Origin: Mangrovimonas yunxiaonensis
GTDB taxonomy: Bacteria > Bacteroidota > Bacteroidia > Flavobacteriales > Flavobacteriaceae
Direction of reading: 5' to 3'
Length of the DNA: 64,000 bases
Assembly (NCBI RefSeq): GCF_000733475.1
Contig: NZ_JPFK01000005.1
Location: forward strand, 1-64,000
Positions 1 to 6,753 of the stretch are shown here, one piece after another (positions within the stretch are counted from its first letter, which is position 1; each line of letters opens with the position of its first letter). The position numbers were made by a program, and so were the translations under genes. The notes under the pieces were generated by a model. It saw only the letters and a list, made by a program, of their open reading frames with translations, ran no database searches and was not told the DNA's origin.

Positions 1-2
1 AA

Positions 3-401
3 GGCTTAAAAGGTAAAAAAGGTGTTCTTTGGTGGAAGTATCCTAATGAAAAACTCATCCATCATTCGGATAGAGGCATCCAATATTGTAATCCTGCTTA
101 CACGCAGTTTGCCGAGAAAAACAACCTAACTATAAGCATGACTGAGCAGTACGACCCTTACGAAAACGCCGTGGCCGAACGTATTAACAAAACTCTTAAG
201 TATGAATATGGATTAAAACAAACCATTAAAAACACTAATCTAGCTCAAAAAATGACTAAAAAAGCTATATTTACATACAACAATTTTAGAACGCATTGGA
301 GTCTCAATTTAAGCACACCTAAAATGGCCCACTTAAAACAAAATATAGACTACAAATCGTATCGGAAAAATAATAACAAACTGGAATTTTTAACCATTTA
401 A
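3..401 (+). pseudogene. Chimeric fragment: C5-methyltransferase piece fused in frame to IS3 transposase C-terminus
   Basis: Bases 1-35 are identical to 5798-5832 inside the Sau3AI-type cytosine methyltransferase gene (residues GLKGKKGVLWW). At base 36 the sequence switches to the IS3-family transposase at codons KYPNEKLIHHSDRG, and the reading frame stays open across the junction. The two parents share GG at the joint. The transposase part keeps the second catalytic Asp (HHSDRG) and the Glu (NAVAERINKT) but lacks the first Asp and the whole OrfA. It is probably dead. The junction is either a deletion between a second methyltransferase copy and an IS, or an assembly chimera at a contig edge; I cannot tell which. 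Confidence 0.8.
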
Positions 402-441
402 AATACATCCAAAAATGGTCAACCTATTTCAGGACAAGACA
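36..441 (+). mobile_element. 3'-terminal fragment of IS3-family (IS150-like) element, copy 1
   Basis: Same sequence as the right-hand ~404 bp of the complete copies at 15616-16963 and 33330-34677, including the 18-bp right inverted repeat GTCAACCTATTTCAGGAC and outer bases AAGACA. The left two thirds are missing. It sits directly upstream of the alpha/beta hydrolase and has removed the true start of that cassette. Confidence 0.9.
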
Positions 442-453
442 AACCTTGACCTT

Positions 454-1593
454 ATGAAAAATATATTGAGTTTTATGGTTTTGATTTTTTTGGCGAGTTG
501 TGTCAATCAATCAAAAAAAGAAAAATCGGATGTTGCTACTTATTTTCGAAACAACCCACTTGATTCCCCAATTCCTTATAAGAGTGAAAACATAGAGTTT
601 AAAAATGTTGAGGATTCTATCATTCTTCGAGGAACACTCACCTATCCAAATACAGAATCCAAATCTTATCCGGCTGTAGTACTCATGCACGGAACAGGGA
701 AACATGGTCGTGATTATAACGTTTATGGTCATAAACCCTTTCTGGTCATAGCTGATTATTTGAGTAGGAATGGAATAGCCGTACTGCGCTATGACAAACG
801 AGGTTATAAGGAGTCCGAAGGCAATTTTGATGAGGCCACTTATGATGATTTTGCTTCAGATGGATGGAGTGCAGTGCAGTATCTTAGAAATAGGAAAGAT
901 ATTGATTTTAAAACCACAGGGATTGCAGGACATAGTGAAGGAGGGAATACAGGTCCTATGATTGCAGCGGAACATGAATTGGATTTTTTAATCCTATTGG
1001 GAGCATCAGGAATACCTTATCCTGTGGCGGATAGTTTGTACTCAGCAGGAATGTCCAAAGCAAGAGGTTATTCAGAAGAACAGATTTTGCGAGAAGCTAA
1101 GGTTCACGATTCTATGATTAACCTGGCTTTAAGTATGGAAATCGGACAGGCCTTAGACGATTCAATTTACAAATTGGCCTTTCGAAACCGTAAGAATCTT
1201 TCCCAGTTGAATGGACTAACAGGAGAAGACCTCAATGAAGAAATCAATTACTTTTATATAGAGTATTATGCCCGACCATCATTTAAAGAGTTCTGGGAAG
1301 GACCAAGTCCAGAAGAGTACCTCAAGCTGGTTCAATGTCCAGTACTATCAATTGGAGGAACTTTAGATCTACATGTTCCTGGTGTTCCTAATGTGGCAGT
1401 CATTGACCAAATTCTTAAAGAAGCTGGTAACACCGAGGTCACTTCTAAACTAATGTCTAACCTCAATCACATGCTACAACCAGCAAAAACTGGATTACCA
1501 AAAGAAATAGATAGTATAGAAATGACTATTGCGCCTGAAGTCTTAGTACTGATGAAAAATTTTATTCAAAAACAGGCGAAAAAAATTAATTAA
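454..1593 (+). CDS. Exported alpha/beta hydrolase (lipoprotein)
   Basis: 379 residues from the ATG at 454; the frame is open from 415, but the first 13 codons there are IS sequence, so the later start is preferred. A short signal peptide ends in a lipobox-like LASC (Cys near residue 15), implying an outer-membrane or periplasmic lipoprotein. The hydrolase core shows VVLMHGTGKHG (oxyanion region), the nucleophile elbow GHSEGG with Ser near 161, an Asp candidate in GTLDLHVPG and a His candidate in NLNHML, so a serine esterase or peptidase of the dienelactone-hydrolase/BAAT type is likely. Substrate unknown. It is the only gene of the left-most, truncated cassette, which ends at the repeat starting at 1601. 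Confidence 0.8.
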   Translation: MKNILSFMVLIFLASCVNQSKKEKSDVATYFRNNPLDSPIPYKSENIEFKNVEDSIILRGTLTYPNTESKSYPAVVLMHGTGKHGRDYNVYGHKPFLVIADYLSRNGIAVLRYDKRGYKESEGNFDEATYDDFASDGWSAVQYLRNRKDIDFKTTGIAGHSEGGNTGPMIAAEHELDFLILLGASGIPYPVADSLYSAGMSKARGYSEEQILREAKVHDSMINLALSMEIGQALDDSIYKLAFRNRKNLSQLNGLTGEDLNEEINYFYIEYYARPSFKEFWEGPSPEEYLKLVQCPVLSIGGTLDLHVPGVPNVAVIDQILKEAGNTEVTSKLMSNLNHMLQPAKTGLPKEIDSIEMTIAPEVLVLMKNFIQKQAKKIN

Positions 1594-1600
1594 ATACTGC

Positions 1601-1730
1601 ATACAACATCGTGTATAGCTCATTGCGGCTGAATTCCTAATCGGAATTCATTGCAATTTTGCTATCTTTGGTTTTCGGTGGAAAATCCTCGCGGATTTCC
1701 CGCAACAAGCCATACACAAGACCGTTGGCA
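1601..1730 (+). repeat. attC-like site 1 (family B)
   Basis: Left core ATACAAC, right core GTTGGCA. Internal arms GAATTCC/GGAATTC and GGAAAATCC/GGATTTCC. Carries TATCTTTG (1663-1670), a match to the Bacteroidota -7 box TAnnTTTG, reading toward the next cassette. Its left core predicts that the lost start of the hydrolase cassette read GTTGTATGCA. Confidence 0.85.
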
Positions 1731-1744
1731 AACATTAGAACCGA

Positions 1745-2548
1745 ATGACACTAATAATATCTTGGATTGGAGTTGATGATAAAAAAGATGGAAAAGAAAT
1801 CTCTTCTATTTACATTGCTTCCGATAGTAGATATACTTGGGGAAACTCGGAAAAATTTGATAATGGAATTAAGGTTTTTGGTTCAATCAAATTTCCTGAA
1901 ATCTTTGGGTTCTGTGGAGATGTATTATTTCCTTCAACGGTTTTAGGACAATTAATCCCACAAATTGACAACGGAATTCTAATTGATGAAAAAGATAGCT
2001 GTGAACGTAAAAATGAAAAGGTTAACAGTTTTATATCTTCCTCTTTGGAATTATATCCTAAAAAATTTCTCGGGAATACCTTTACAATTTTACACGCAAC
2101 AAGAGTTGAAAAAGATTTTAGACTTTATAAAACCACATATAATAAAAATGACGGATTGAAAAACCAAGAAATAGAATTACCTAGAATTTCGACAAAAGTT
2201 TTTAGTGGTGGTTCGGGAAGTTCAGAATTCGACAAAAAATGGCTTAAATGGAATGAGGAAAAACACAATGATTTTAGAACAAGTCGTGCTGTTTATCATT
2301 GTTTAGACCAAACTTTAAAGACTATAAAAGATAAAAGAACAGGAGGCTTACCTCAAATTGTAGGTCTATACAGAATTAAGAATACTCGACTATTTGGAAT
2401 AATTGAAAATGGAACTAAATATGTTTATGGCAAAGAAAGTTCCGAAGATATAAAATCAGAAAAGATTGAATGGCGTAATGAAAATTTTGAAAGAATGAAC
2501 CCTAAAACTTTGAAAATATTAGAAGGTGCTCAAAGGCAGCCTTCTTAA
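1745..2548 (+). CDS. Proteasome-like (Ntn-hydrolase fold) protein, putative
   Basis: 267 residues, no signal peptide. The N-terminus MTLIISWIG, then IASDSRYTWG near residues 26-35 and IFGFCGDVLF near 54-63, follows the beta-strand order of proteasome/HslV-type Ntn hydrolases: exposed Thr2 after Met removal, an ASD motif, and a GFxGD motif. If Met1 is removed, Thr2 would be the nucleophile. The C-terminal half is lysine-rich and unlike HslV, and there is no ATPase partner in the cassette. Sole gene of cassette 1. The fold assignment is by motif only and may be wrong; a stand-alone Ntn-like protein of phage or defence origin is the alternative. Confidence 0.5.
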   Translation: MTLIISWIGVDDKKDGKEISSIYIASDSRYTWGNSEKFDNGIKVFGSIKFPEIFGFCGDVLFPSTVLGQLIPQIDNGILIDEKDSCERKNEKVNSFISSSLELYPKKFLGNTFTILHATRVEKDFRLYKTTYNKNDGLKNQEIELPRISTKVFSGGSGSSEFDKKWLKWNEEKHNDFRTSRAVYHCLDQTLKTIKDKRTGGLPQIVGLYRIKNTRLFGIIENGTKYVYGKESSEDIKSEKIEWRNENFERMNPKTLKILEGAQRQPS

Positions 2549-2734
2549 AGAAGCAACTCCCTGACTCTCCACAAATTTCATTTTTTATTTCAATTTGGGG
2601 AGGTCGAGGTGGCGGGCAGTCGTTTGATTGCCTTCAGGGTATTTAAAAGCCAACTGTGGTGTAATTAGATAGCACGTCCGTAACTAAACGGAAAGTCCCG
2701 GGGCGGAACCGGGCGGCTTTTAAAAAATAACGTT
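2549..2734 (+). other. Structured non-coding 3' part of cassette 1
   Basis: No ORF. A hairpin CTCC-CAAATT / AATTTG-GGAG lies just after the stop (about 2565-2602). Then TTTAAAAGCC (2642-2651) pairs perfectly with GGCTTTTAAA (2715-2724), enclosing two small perfect stems, TCCGT/ACGGA (2677-2692) and CCCGG/CCGGG (2697-2713). The GC-rich centre stands out in an AT-rich array. It could be a structured RNA, a terminator or a relic of another element. I do not recognise a known RNA family. Confidence 0.5.
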
Positions 2735-2865
2735 TGCCAACATTGTATAAAAATAATAGCGGTTTAATCGCCAAAACGAAAGTAAGTAAATATAAAAAAG
2801 GTCTGTGTTTAACCGAAAAGTAAGTGAGTAAAATCCGCTACTATTCTTATACGAGACCGTTGTAC
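2735..2865 (+). repeat. attC-like site 2 (family E)
   Basis: Left core TGCCAAC closes cassette 1, whose start is GTTGGCAAAC (exact complement over 10 bases). Right core GTTGTAC. Outer stem TAGCGG/CCGCTA. Confidence 0.85.
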
Positions 2866-2871
2866 ACCATT

Positions 2872-3624
2872 ATGAAAAACTTTCTTGCAAGTATAATTAT
2901 CCTTCTGATTTTTAATAATTCTTTTGCTCAAAATAGCGAATCTGAATTATTGAAAAATTATAAGTTCTATGTTGAGAAAAACATAGAAATGGGAAAATGG
3001 AGTACTAAATTTCATCTTAAAAACGGACTTGTTTCAGTACAAGAAAATTATTGGAAAAATGAACTACGAAGCCGAACGGAATTTGAATACGACAGATTTG
3101 GAAATGTAGAACGTGAAACAAATACCTTTGATATCAACGAAGGACAGATAAACGATATTTCAAACCTTAAATTGGAATATAATGACTCATTGCTTGTAAG
3201 AAAGAAATTTGATTTTGGAATGACGGAAAAATATTCTGACTTCAACGAATTGGGAAAACCTAAACTGATTGAAAGAATTGAGGAATCTGATTTCAAAGCG
3301 TGGCCTTTTAAAGAATTGATGGAATATGATAAAAAAGGAAATATCATTAAATCAACACAATTCAGTACTTACGAAGATTCGAACGGAAAAATTGTTAAAG
3401 AAAAGGCTACAACACATTATAAATATGATAACCAAAATAATGTGATTGAAATTCACAGAGAATATGAACCCAAACAAGAGTTTCCGATAATAATGATTGG
3501 CGGTCCAGCGAAATATGAATTTGAATATTTTAGGTATAAGTACAATAAAAAAGGGCTTTGGACTAAAAAATATAAAACAGTAAATGGAAAGGAATATCTT
3601 GTTGCTAAAAGAAAATATAAATAA
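2872..3624 (+). CDS. Exported protein with YD/RHS-like repeats
   Basis: 250 residues from ATG 2872; the frame extends upstream to 2824, but that part lies inside the attC-like site. Signal peptide MKNFLASIIILLIFNNSFAQ. The mature part carries short motifs of the form YDxxGN (YDRFGNVE, YDKKGNII, YDNQNNVI), as in RHS/YD-repeat and related Bacteroidota surface proteins; about three to four units form a small beta-rich domain. No toxin domain or catalytic motif is visible. Only gene of cassette 2, so horizontally mobile. Function unknown; likely periplasmic or surface located. Confidence 0.7.
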   Translation: MKNFLASIIILLIFNNSFAQNSESELLKNYKFYVEKNIEMGKWSTKFHLKNGLVSVQENYWKNELRSRTEFEYDRFGNVERETNTFDINEGQINDISNLKLEYNDSLLVRKKFDFGMTEKYSDFNELGKPKLIERIEESDFKAWPFKELMEYDKKGNIIKSTQFSTYEDSNGKIVKEKATTHYKYDNQNNVIEIHREYEPKQEFPIIMIGGPAKYEFEYFRYKYNKKGLWTKKYKTVNGKEYLVAKRKYK

Positions 3625-3628
3625 CGGT

Positions 3629-3761
3629 GTACAACAATGTATAACCGCAATTACGGCGGATTCGACTGCGTCCGAATCCACTCGGAATTGCTTAGGCTTG
3701 TGCTAAACCGAAAATAATCGCTAATTTAACCCGTAACTGACGGTTATACGAGCCGTTGCCA
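3629..3761 (+). repeat. attC-like site 3 (family A)
   Basis: Left core GTACAAC closes cassette 2 (start GTTGTACACC). Right core GTTGCCA. Family A layout: basal stem GTATAACCG/CGGTTATAC, arm 1 GCAATT..GGATTCG/CGAATCC..AATTGC, then a second arm near the right end. Confidence 0.9.
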
Positions 3762-3782
3762 GTAATACAAAAAATCACTCAA

Positions 3783-4202
3783 ATGTTTAAATATTCAAAT
3801 CTGATTTTACTAATTCCAATGCTTTTGATTTTTAATCATTGTAAAGCTCAATCGGACACAATTGACAACCAATCAAAAAGCACAATTGAAGTTAGAGCAG
3901 ATATTGCAAAAAAATTGACTGAATCAAAATCAGAACTTGAAAAAATATATAAAGAAGCTGTTGAGTTTCTCGACAGTATCGAAACTTCTGACACTCAAAA
4001 TTATAAGACTTATCTGATTCAAAGCCAGAACGGGTGGAAAAATTATTGCGAGGGAAAATGCAAAATAGCTGAATACGAAAGTAGAGATGCTGCCCAAGGA
4101 GGTTTCGCTTTTTACAATCTTTGTATGACTGAATTAAATGAAAAACGAACAACGGAATTAAAAAACTTGTTGATGGAATGGAAATCTGAATTCGACAACT
4201 AA
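3783..4202 (+). CDS. Exported LprI/DUF1311-like protein
   Basis: 139 residues from ATG 3783, which gives a normal signal peptide (LILLIPMLLIFNHCKAQ with a lipobox-like Cys); the frame runs upstream to 3756 inside the repeat. The C-terminal half, with QNGWKNYCEGKC and GGFAFYNLCMTELNEKRTTEL, matches the DUF1311/LprI pattern (W..Y...C ... C....T..R...L), a small helical periplasmic domain often linked to lysozyme inhibition. The paired cysteines suggest disulphides. Sole gene of cassette 3. The family call is by motif; a lysozyme-inhibitor role is only inferred. Confidence 0.65.
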   Translation: MFKYSNLILLIPMLLIFNHCKAQSDTIDNQSKSTIEVRADIAKKLTESKSELEKIYKEAVEFLDSIETSDTQNYKTYLIQSQNGWKNYCEGKCKIAEYESRDAAQGGFAFYNLCMTELNEKRTTELKNLLMEWKSEFDN

Positions 4203-4232
4203 CTAATTAGAAAACGTGCTAAAAAGTACTAC

Positions 4233-4365
4233 TGGCAACAATGTATAACCGCAATTACGGCGGATTCGACTACGTCCGAATCCACTCGGAATTGCTAACG
4301 TCAGTGCTTAATCGAAAATCATTAACTTTAAACCCGTAACTGACGGTTATACGAGACCGTTGGCA
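4233..4365 (+). repeat. attC-like site 4 (family A)
   Basis: Left core TGGCAAC closes cassette 3 (start GTTGCCAGTA). Right core GTTGGCA. Nearly identical to sites 3, 5, 8, 11 and 18. Confidence 0.9.
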
Positions 4366-4398
4366 ATAATTAGAAAGTAACCGTAAATCCAAAATAAA

Positions 4399-4893
4399 AT
4401 GAAAAATTTAACACTTCTTTTAGTGACAATATTTCTTATTTCTTGTAACGAAAAAAACAAGCAAACGGAAATAAAATCGATGGATGAAACCAAAATAGAT
4501 ATTCAAGCCGAATTAGCATCGATTGAGGAAACTCGCGCAGGCTTTCAATTGGCAATTAAAGAAAAACGCTATGCTGATTTAAGGAATTATGGTACTAAAG
4601 ATATCATATCATTAACACCTATTTGTGGGACTTGGGAAGAATATAAACGCCTACGAAATGAACCTGTGGGCTCTTTTAGTTACGACAGTTTGATTATGAA
4701 ACCTAAAGAAACAATTATTGTAAGTGATAGTATAGCGTATGACTTTGGAACAAGCTCTGTTTATTATACCAATGAACAAGGTGAACCGATAGAAATTGAG
4801 GATACTTTCTTGGCCATACTAAAAAAGGACAAGAGCGATGGAAAATGGAAATTACACAGAGAAGTAGCCACAACTAATAAATTGGAAAAATAA
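4399..4893 (+). CDS. Lipoprotein with SnoaL/DUF4440-like domain
   Basis: 164 residues; MKNLTLLLVTIFLISC gives a lipoprotein signal with Cys near residue 16. After a linker the domain reads ASIEETRAGFQLAIKEKRYADLRNYGTKDIISLTP ... SVYYTNEQGEP ... GKWKLHREVAT, the usual order of NTF2-fold SnoaL/DUF4440 proteins (an N-terminal helix with a one-gene-copy counter of acidic and basic residues, then a beta sheet ending in W-K-L-H-R). These domains bind small ligands or act as immunity-type proteins; no catalytic role can be read. Sole gene of cassette 4. Confidence 0.65.
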   Translation: MKNLTLLLVTIFLISCNEKNKQTEIKSMDETKIDIQAELASIEETRAGFQLAIKEKRYADLRNYGTKDIISLTPICGTWEEYKRLRNEPVGSFSYDSLIMKPKETIIVSDSIAYDFGTSSVYYTNEQGEPIEIEDTFLAILKKDKSDGKWKLHREVATTNKLEK

Positions 4894-4897
4894 CTAT

Positions 4898-5030
4898 TGC
4901 CAACAATGTATAACCGCAATTACGGCGGATTCGACTACGTCCGAATCCACTCGGAATTGCTAACGTCTGTGCTTAACCGAAAATTATTAACTTTAAATCC
5001 GTAACTGACGGTTATACGAGACCGTTGTGT
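4898..5030 (+). repeat. attC-like site 5 (family A)
   Basis: Left core TGCCAAC closes cassette 4 (start GTTGGCAATA). Right core GTTGTGT opens the Sau3AI-type cassette. Confidence 0.9.
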
Positions 5031-5050
5031 TTCATACTACCAGCCGCATA

Positions 5051-5114
5051 TTTTAGCACTTTTGGTTTTTGCCAACGCTAATTTCCAACGCTCTAAAAAC
5101 CAAAAGAGCTAAAA
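5051..5114 (+). repeat. Hairpin H1 upstream of the Sau3AI-type module
   Basis: TTTTAGCACTTTTGGTTTTT (5051-5070) faces AAAAACCAAAAGAGCTAAAA (5095-5114). The loop holds two copies of CCAACGCT. It shares the plan AGCAC-stem-loop-stem-AGAGCT with hairpins at 9513 and 14242. Confidence 0.75.
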
Positions 5115-5169
5115 TTTCCCAACGCTCGAAATAATCCGAATTAAAAGTTGGAAATCCAAAATGTTTTTA

Positions 5170-5190
5170 TAAATTTGGACAATATTTGTC
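5170..5190 (+). promoter_or_regulatory. Promoter -7 box and controller operator candidate
   Basis: TAAATTTG (5170-5177) fits the Bacteroidota -7 consensus TAnnTTTG. Directly after it is GACAATATTTGTC (5178-5190), with inverted arms GACAA/TTGTC, 18 bp before the controller start. The position over the transcription start suits autorepression by the XRE protein. No clear -33 TTG was found. Confidence 0.5.
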
Positions 5191-5207
5191 TAAAACTATT
5201 TTGACCA

Positions 5208-5516
5208 ATGAAAACATTAGGCGACACTTTAAAATGTGCCAGAGAGGAAAAAGAATTGATACTGCGAAAAGTTGCGGCTGAAGTAGATATTGACCAATCT
5301 CTCATTAGCAAATTCGAGAAAAACGAAAGAAAACCGACAATGGAACAAATCGTAAGACTTGCAAAGTTTTACGGACTTCCCGAAAGTGAACTAATCATAA
5401 ATTGGTACTCTGAAAAAATTGCGGAAGAATTAAAATACACAGAATCTACTTCCGAGATTCTGAAAGTAGCAGAAGAAAAAATTAACTATTATAAAGCTCA
5501 AGAAAATGGAAAATAA
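5208..5516 (+). CDS. XRE-family controller (C) protein of the restriction-modification module
   Basis: 102 residues. A helix-turn-helix of the XRE/Cro type covers residues ~6-60 (LKCAREEKELILRKVAAEVDIDQSLISKFEKNERKPT region), followed by a short helical tail. Size and position, directly before the methyltransferase and overlapping it by 11 bp, are typical of R-M controller proteins that time nuclease expression after entry into a new host. It has its own promoter and a palindromic operator candidate at 5170-5190. First gene of the three-gene cassette 5. Confidence 0.8.
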   Translation: MKTLGDTLKCAREEKELILRKVAAEVDIDQSLISKFEKNERKPTMEQIVRLAKFYGLPESELIINWYSEKIAEELKYTESTSEILKVAEEKINYYKAQENGK

Positions 5517-6753
5517 GAAAATGAAAGTTGCAGAATTATTTGCAGGAGTTGGAGGATTTCGTCTTGGACTTGAAAAAAGCAATTACGAAGTTGTTTGGAG
5601 TAATCAATGGGAACCTTCAACCAAAATGCAACACGCATCAATGGTTTACGAAGCTCGTTTTGGAAAAGAAAATCATTCTAACGAAGATATAAACGAAGTA
5701 GTAACAAGAAATGTAGAAGAAATTCCAGATCACGATTTATTAGTTGGTGGTTTTCCTTGTCAAGATTATTCTGTTGCAACTACATTACATAATTCAAAAG
5801 GCTTAAAAGGTAAAAAAGGTGTTCTTTGGTGGTCAATTCATAAAATTTTAGAGAACAAAAAAAACAAACCAAAATATCTGTTTTTAGAAAACGTTGATCG
5901 ACTTTTAAAGTCGCCAGCAAAACAAAGAGGTCGTGATTTTGCAGTTATGTTACAAAGTTTAAACGATTTGGGATACGCAGTAGAATGGCGAGTTATAAAT
6001 GCAGCTGAATATGGAATGCCACAAAGAAGACGTAGAGTTTTCTTTATTGGCTATCATAAATCAACAGACGTTTACAAAAGACTTCAAAAGTCAAATAAAA
6101 TTGATTGGCTCACAGAAGAAGGAACGATTGCAAGTGCTTTTCCAGTAGCAAAAACGAATTCAATTCAAGAAGTTGAGTTGAAAGGAGATTTAGTAGAAAT
6201 AACTAACAATTTCAATAAAAACGGGAAATTATCGCCTTTTCAAAATACAGGTTTACTTATAAAAGGTAAAGTGTACACAACTAAAACAGAGCCAAATTAT
6301 GATGGAAAGAAAACTGTTTTAGCAGACGTTTTGCAAAATGGAGAAGTTACATCTGAATTTTTCATTGACGAAAAAGACAAAGACAAATGGGAATATTTGA
6401 AAGGTGCAAAAACAATTGAAAGGAAATCACCAGATGGTTTTGTTTACAAATATTCAGAAGGTGGAATGATTTACCCAGATGCTTTAGACAATGCTTCAAG
6501 AACTATTATAACAGGAGAAGGTGGAAAATCACCTTCAAGATTTAAACACGTAATTGTTTCTGATAGAGGTTTAAGAAGATTGACACCAATTGAGTTAGAA
6601 AGACTAAATATGTTTCCAGATAATCATACCAAATTGGAAGGAATTACAGACACAAAGCGAGCGTTCTTTATGGGAAATGCTTTAGTTGTTGGCGTAATTG
6701 AAAAAATTGGAGAAGAACTTTACAAACAGATAAACCAATTTGAATATGCTTGA
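5506..6753 (+). CDS. DNA cytosine-5 methyltransferase (Sau3AI-type, probably GATC)
   Basis: 415 residues. C5-MTase motifs are all present in order: I FAGVGGFRLG (residues ~10-19), IV GGFPCQDYS with catalytic Cys85, VI ENVDRLL, VIII QRRRRVFFIG, a variable target-recognition region, IX near RRLTPIELERLNMFPD, and X MGNALVVGVIEKIGEEL. The second ATG at 5521 is an equally good start. It protects host DNA against the neighbouring nuclease; because that nuclease is Sau3AI/MutH-like, modification of C in GATC is inferred. Overlaps both neighbours, so the three genes form one operon. A 35-bp identical piece of this gene occurs at the left edge of the window. Confidence 0.92.
   Translation: MENKKMKVAELFAGVGGFRLGLEKSNYEVVWSNQWEPSTKMQHASMVYEARFGKENHSNEDINEVVTRNVEEIPDHDLLVGGFPCQDYSVATTLHNSKGLKGKKGVLWWSIHKILENKKNKPKYLFLENVDRLLKSPAKQRGRDFAVMLQSLNDLGYAVEWRVINAAEYGMPQRRRRVFFIGYHKSTDVYKRLQKSNKIDWLTEEGTIASAFPVAKTNSIQEVELKGDLVEITNNFNKNGKLSPFQNTGLLIKGKVYTTKTEPNYDGKKTVLADVLQNGEVTSEFFIDEKDKDKWEYLKGAKTIERKSPDGFVYKYSEGGMIYPDALDNASRTIITGEGGKSPSRFKHVIVSDRGLRRLTPIELERLNMFPDNHTKLEGITDTKRAFFMGNALVVGVIEKIGEELYKQINQFEYA

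Noticed and set aside
2642-2724. tRNA or group II intron domain in the GC-rich element
   Set aside because: No cloverleaf with a T-loop GTTCRA and no domain V consensus; only nested simple stems.
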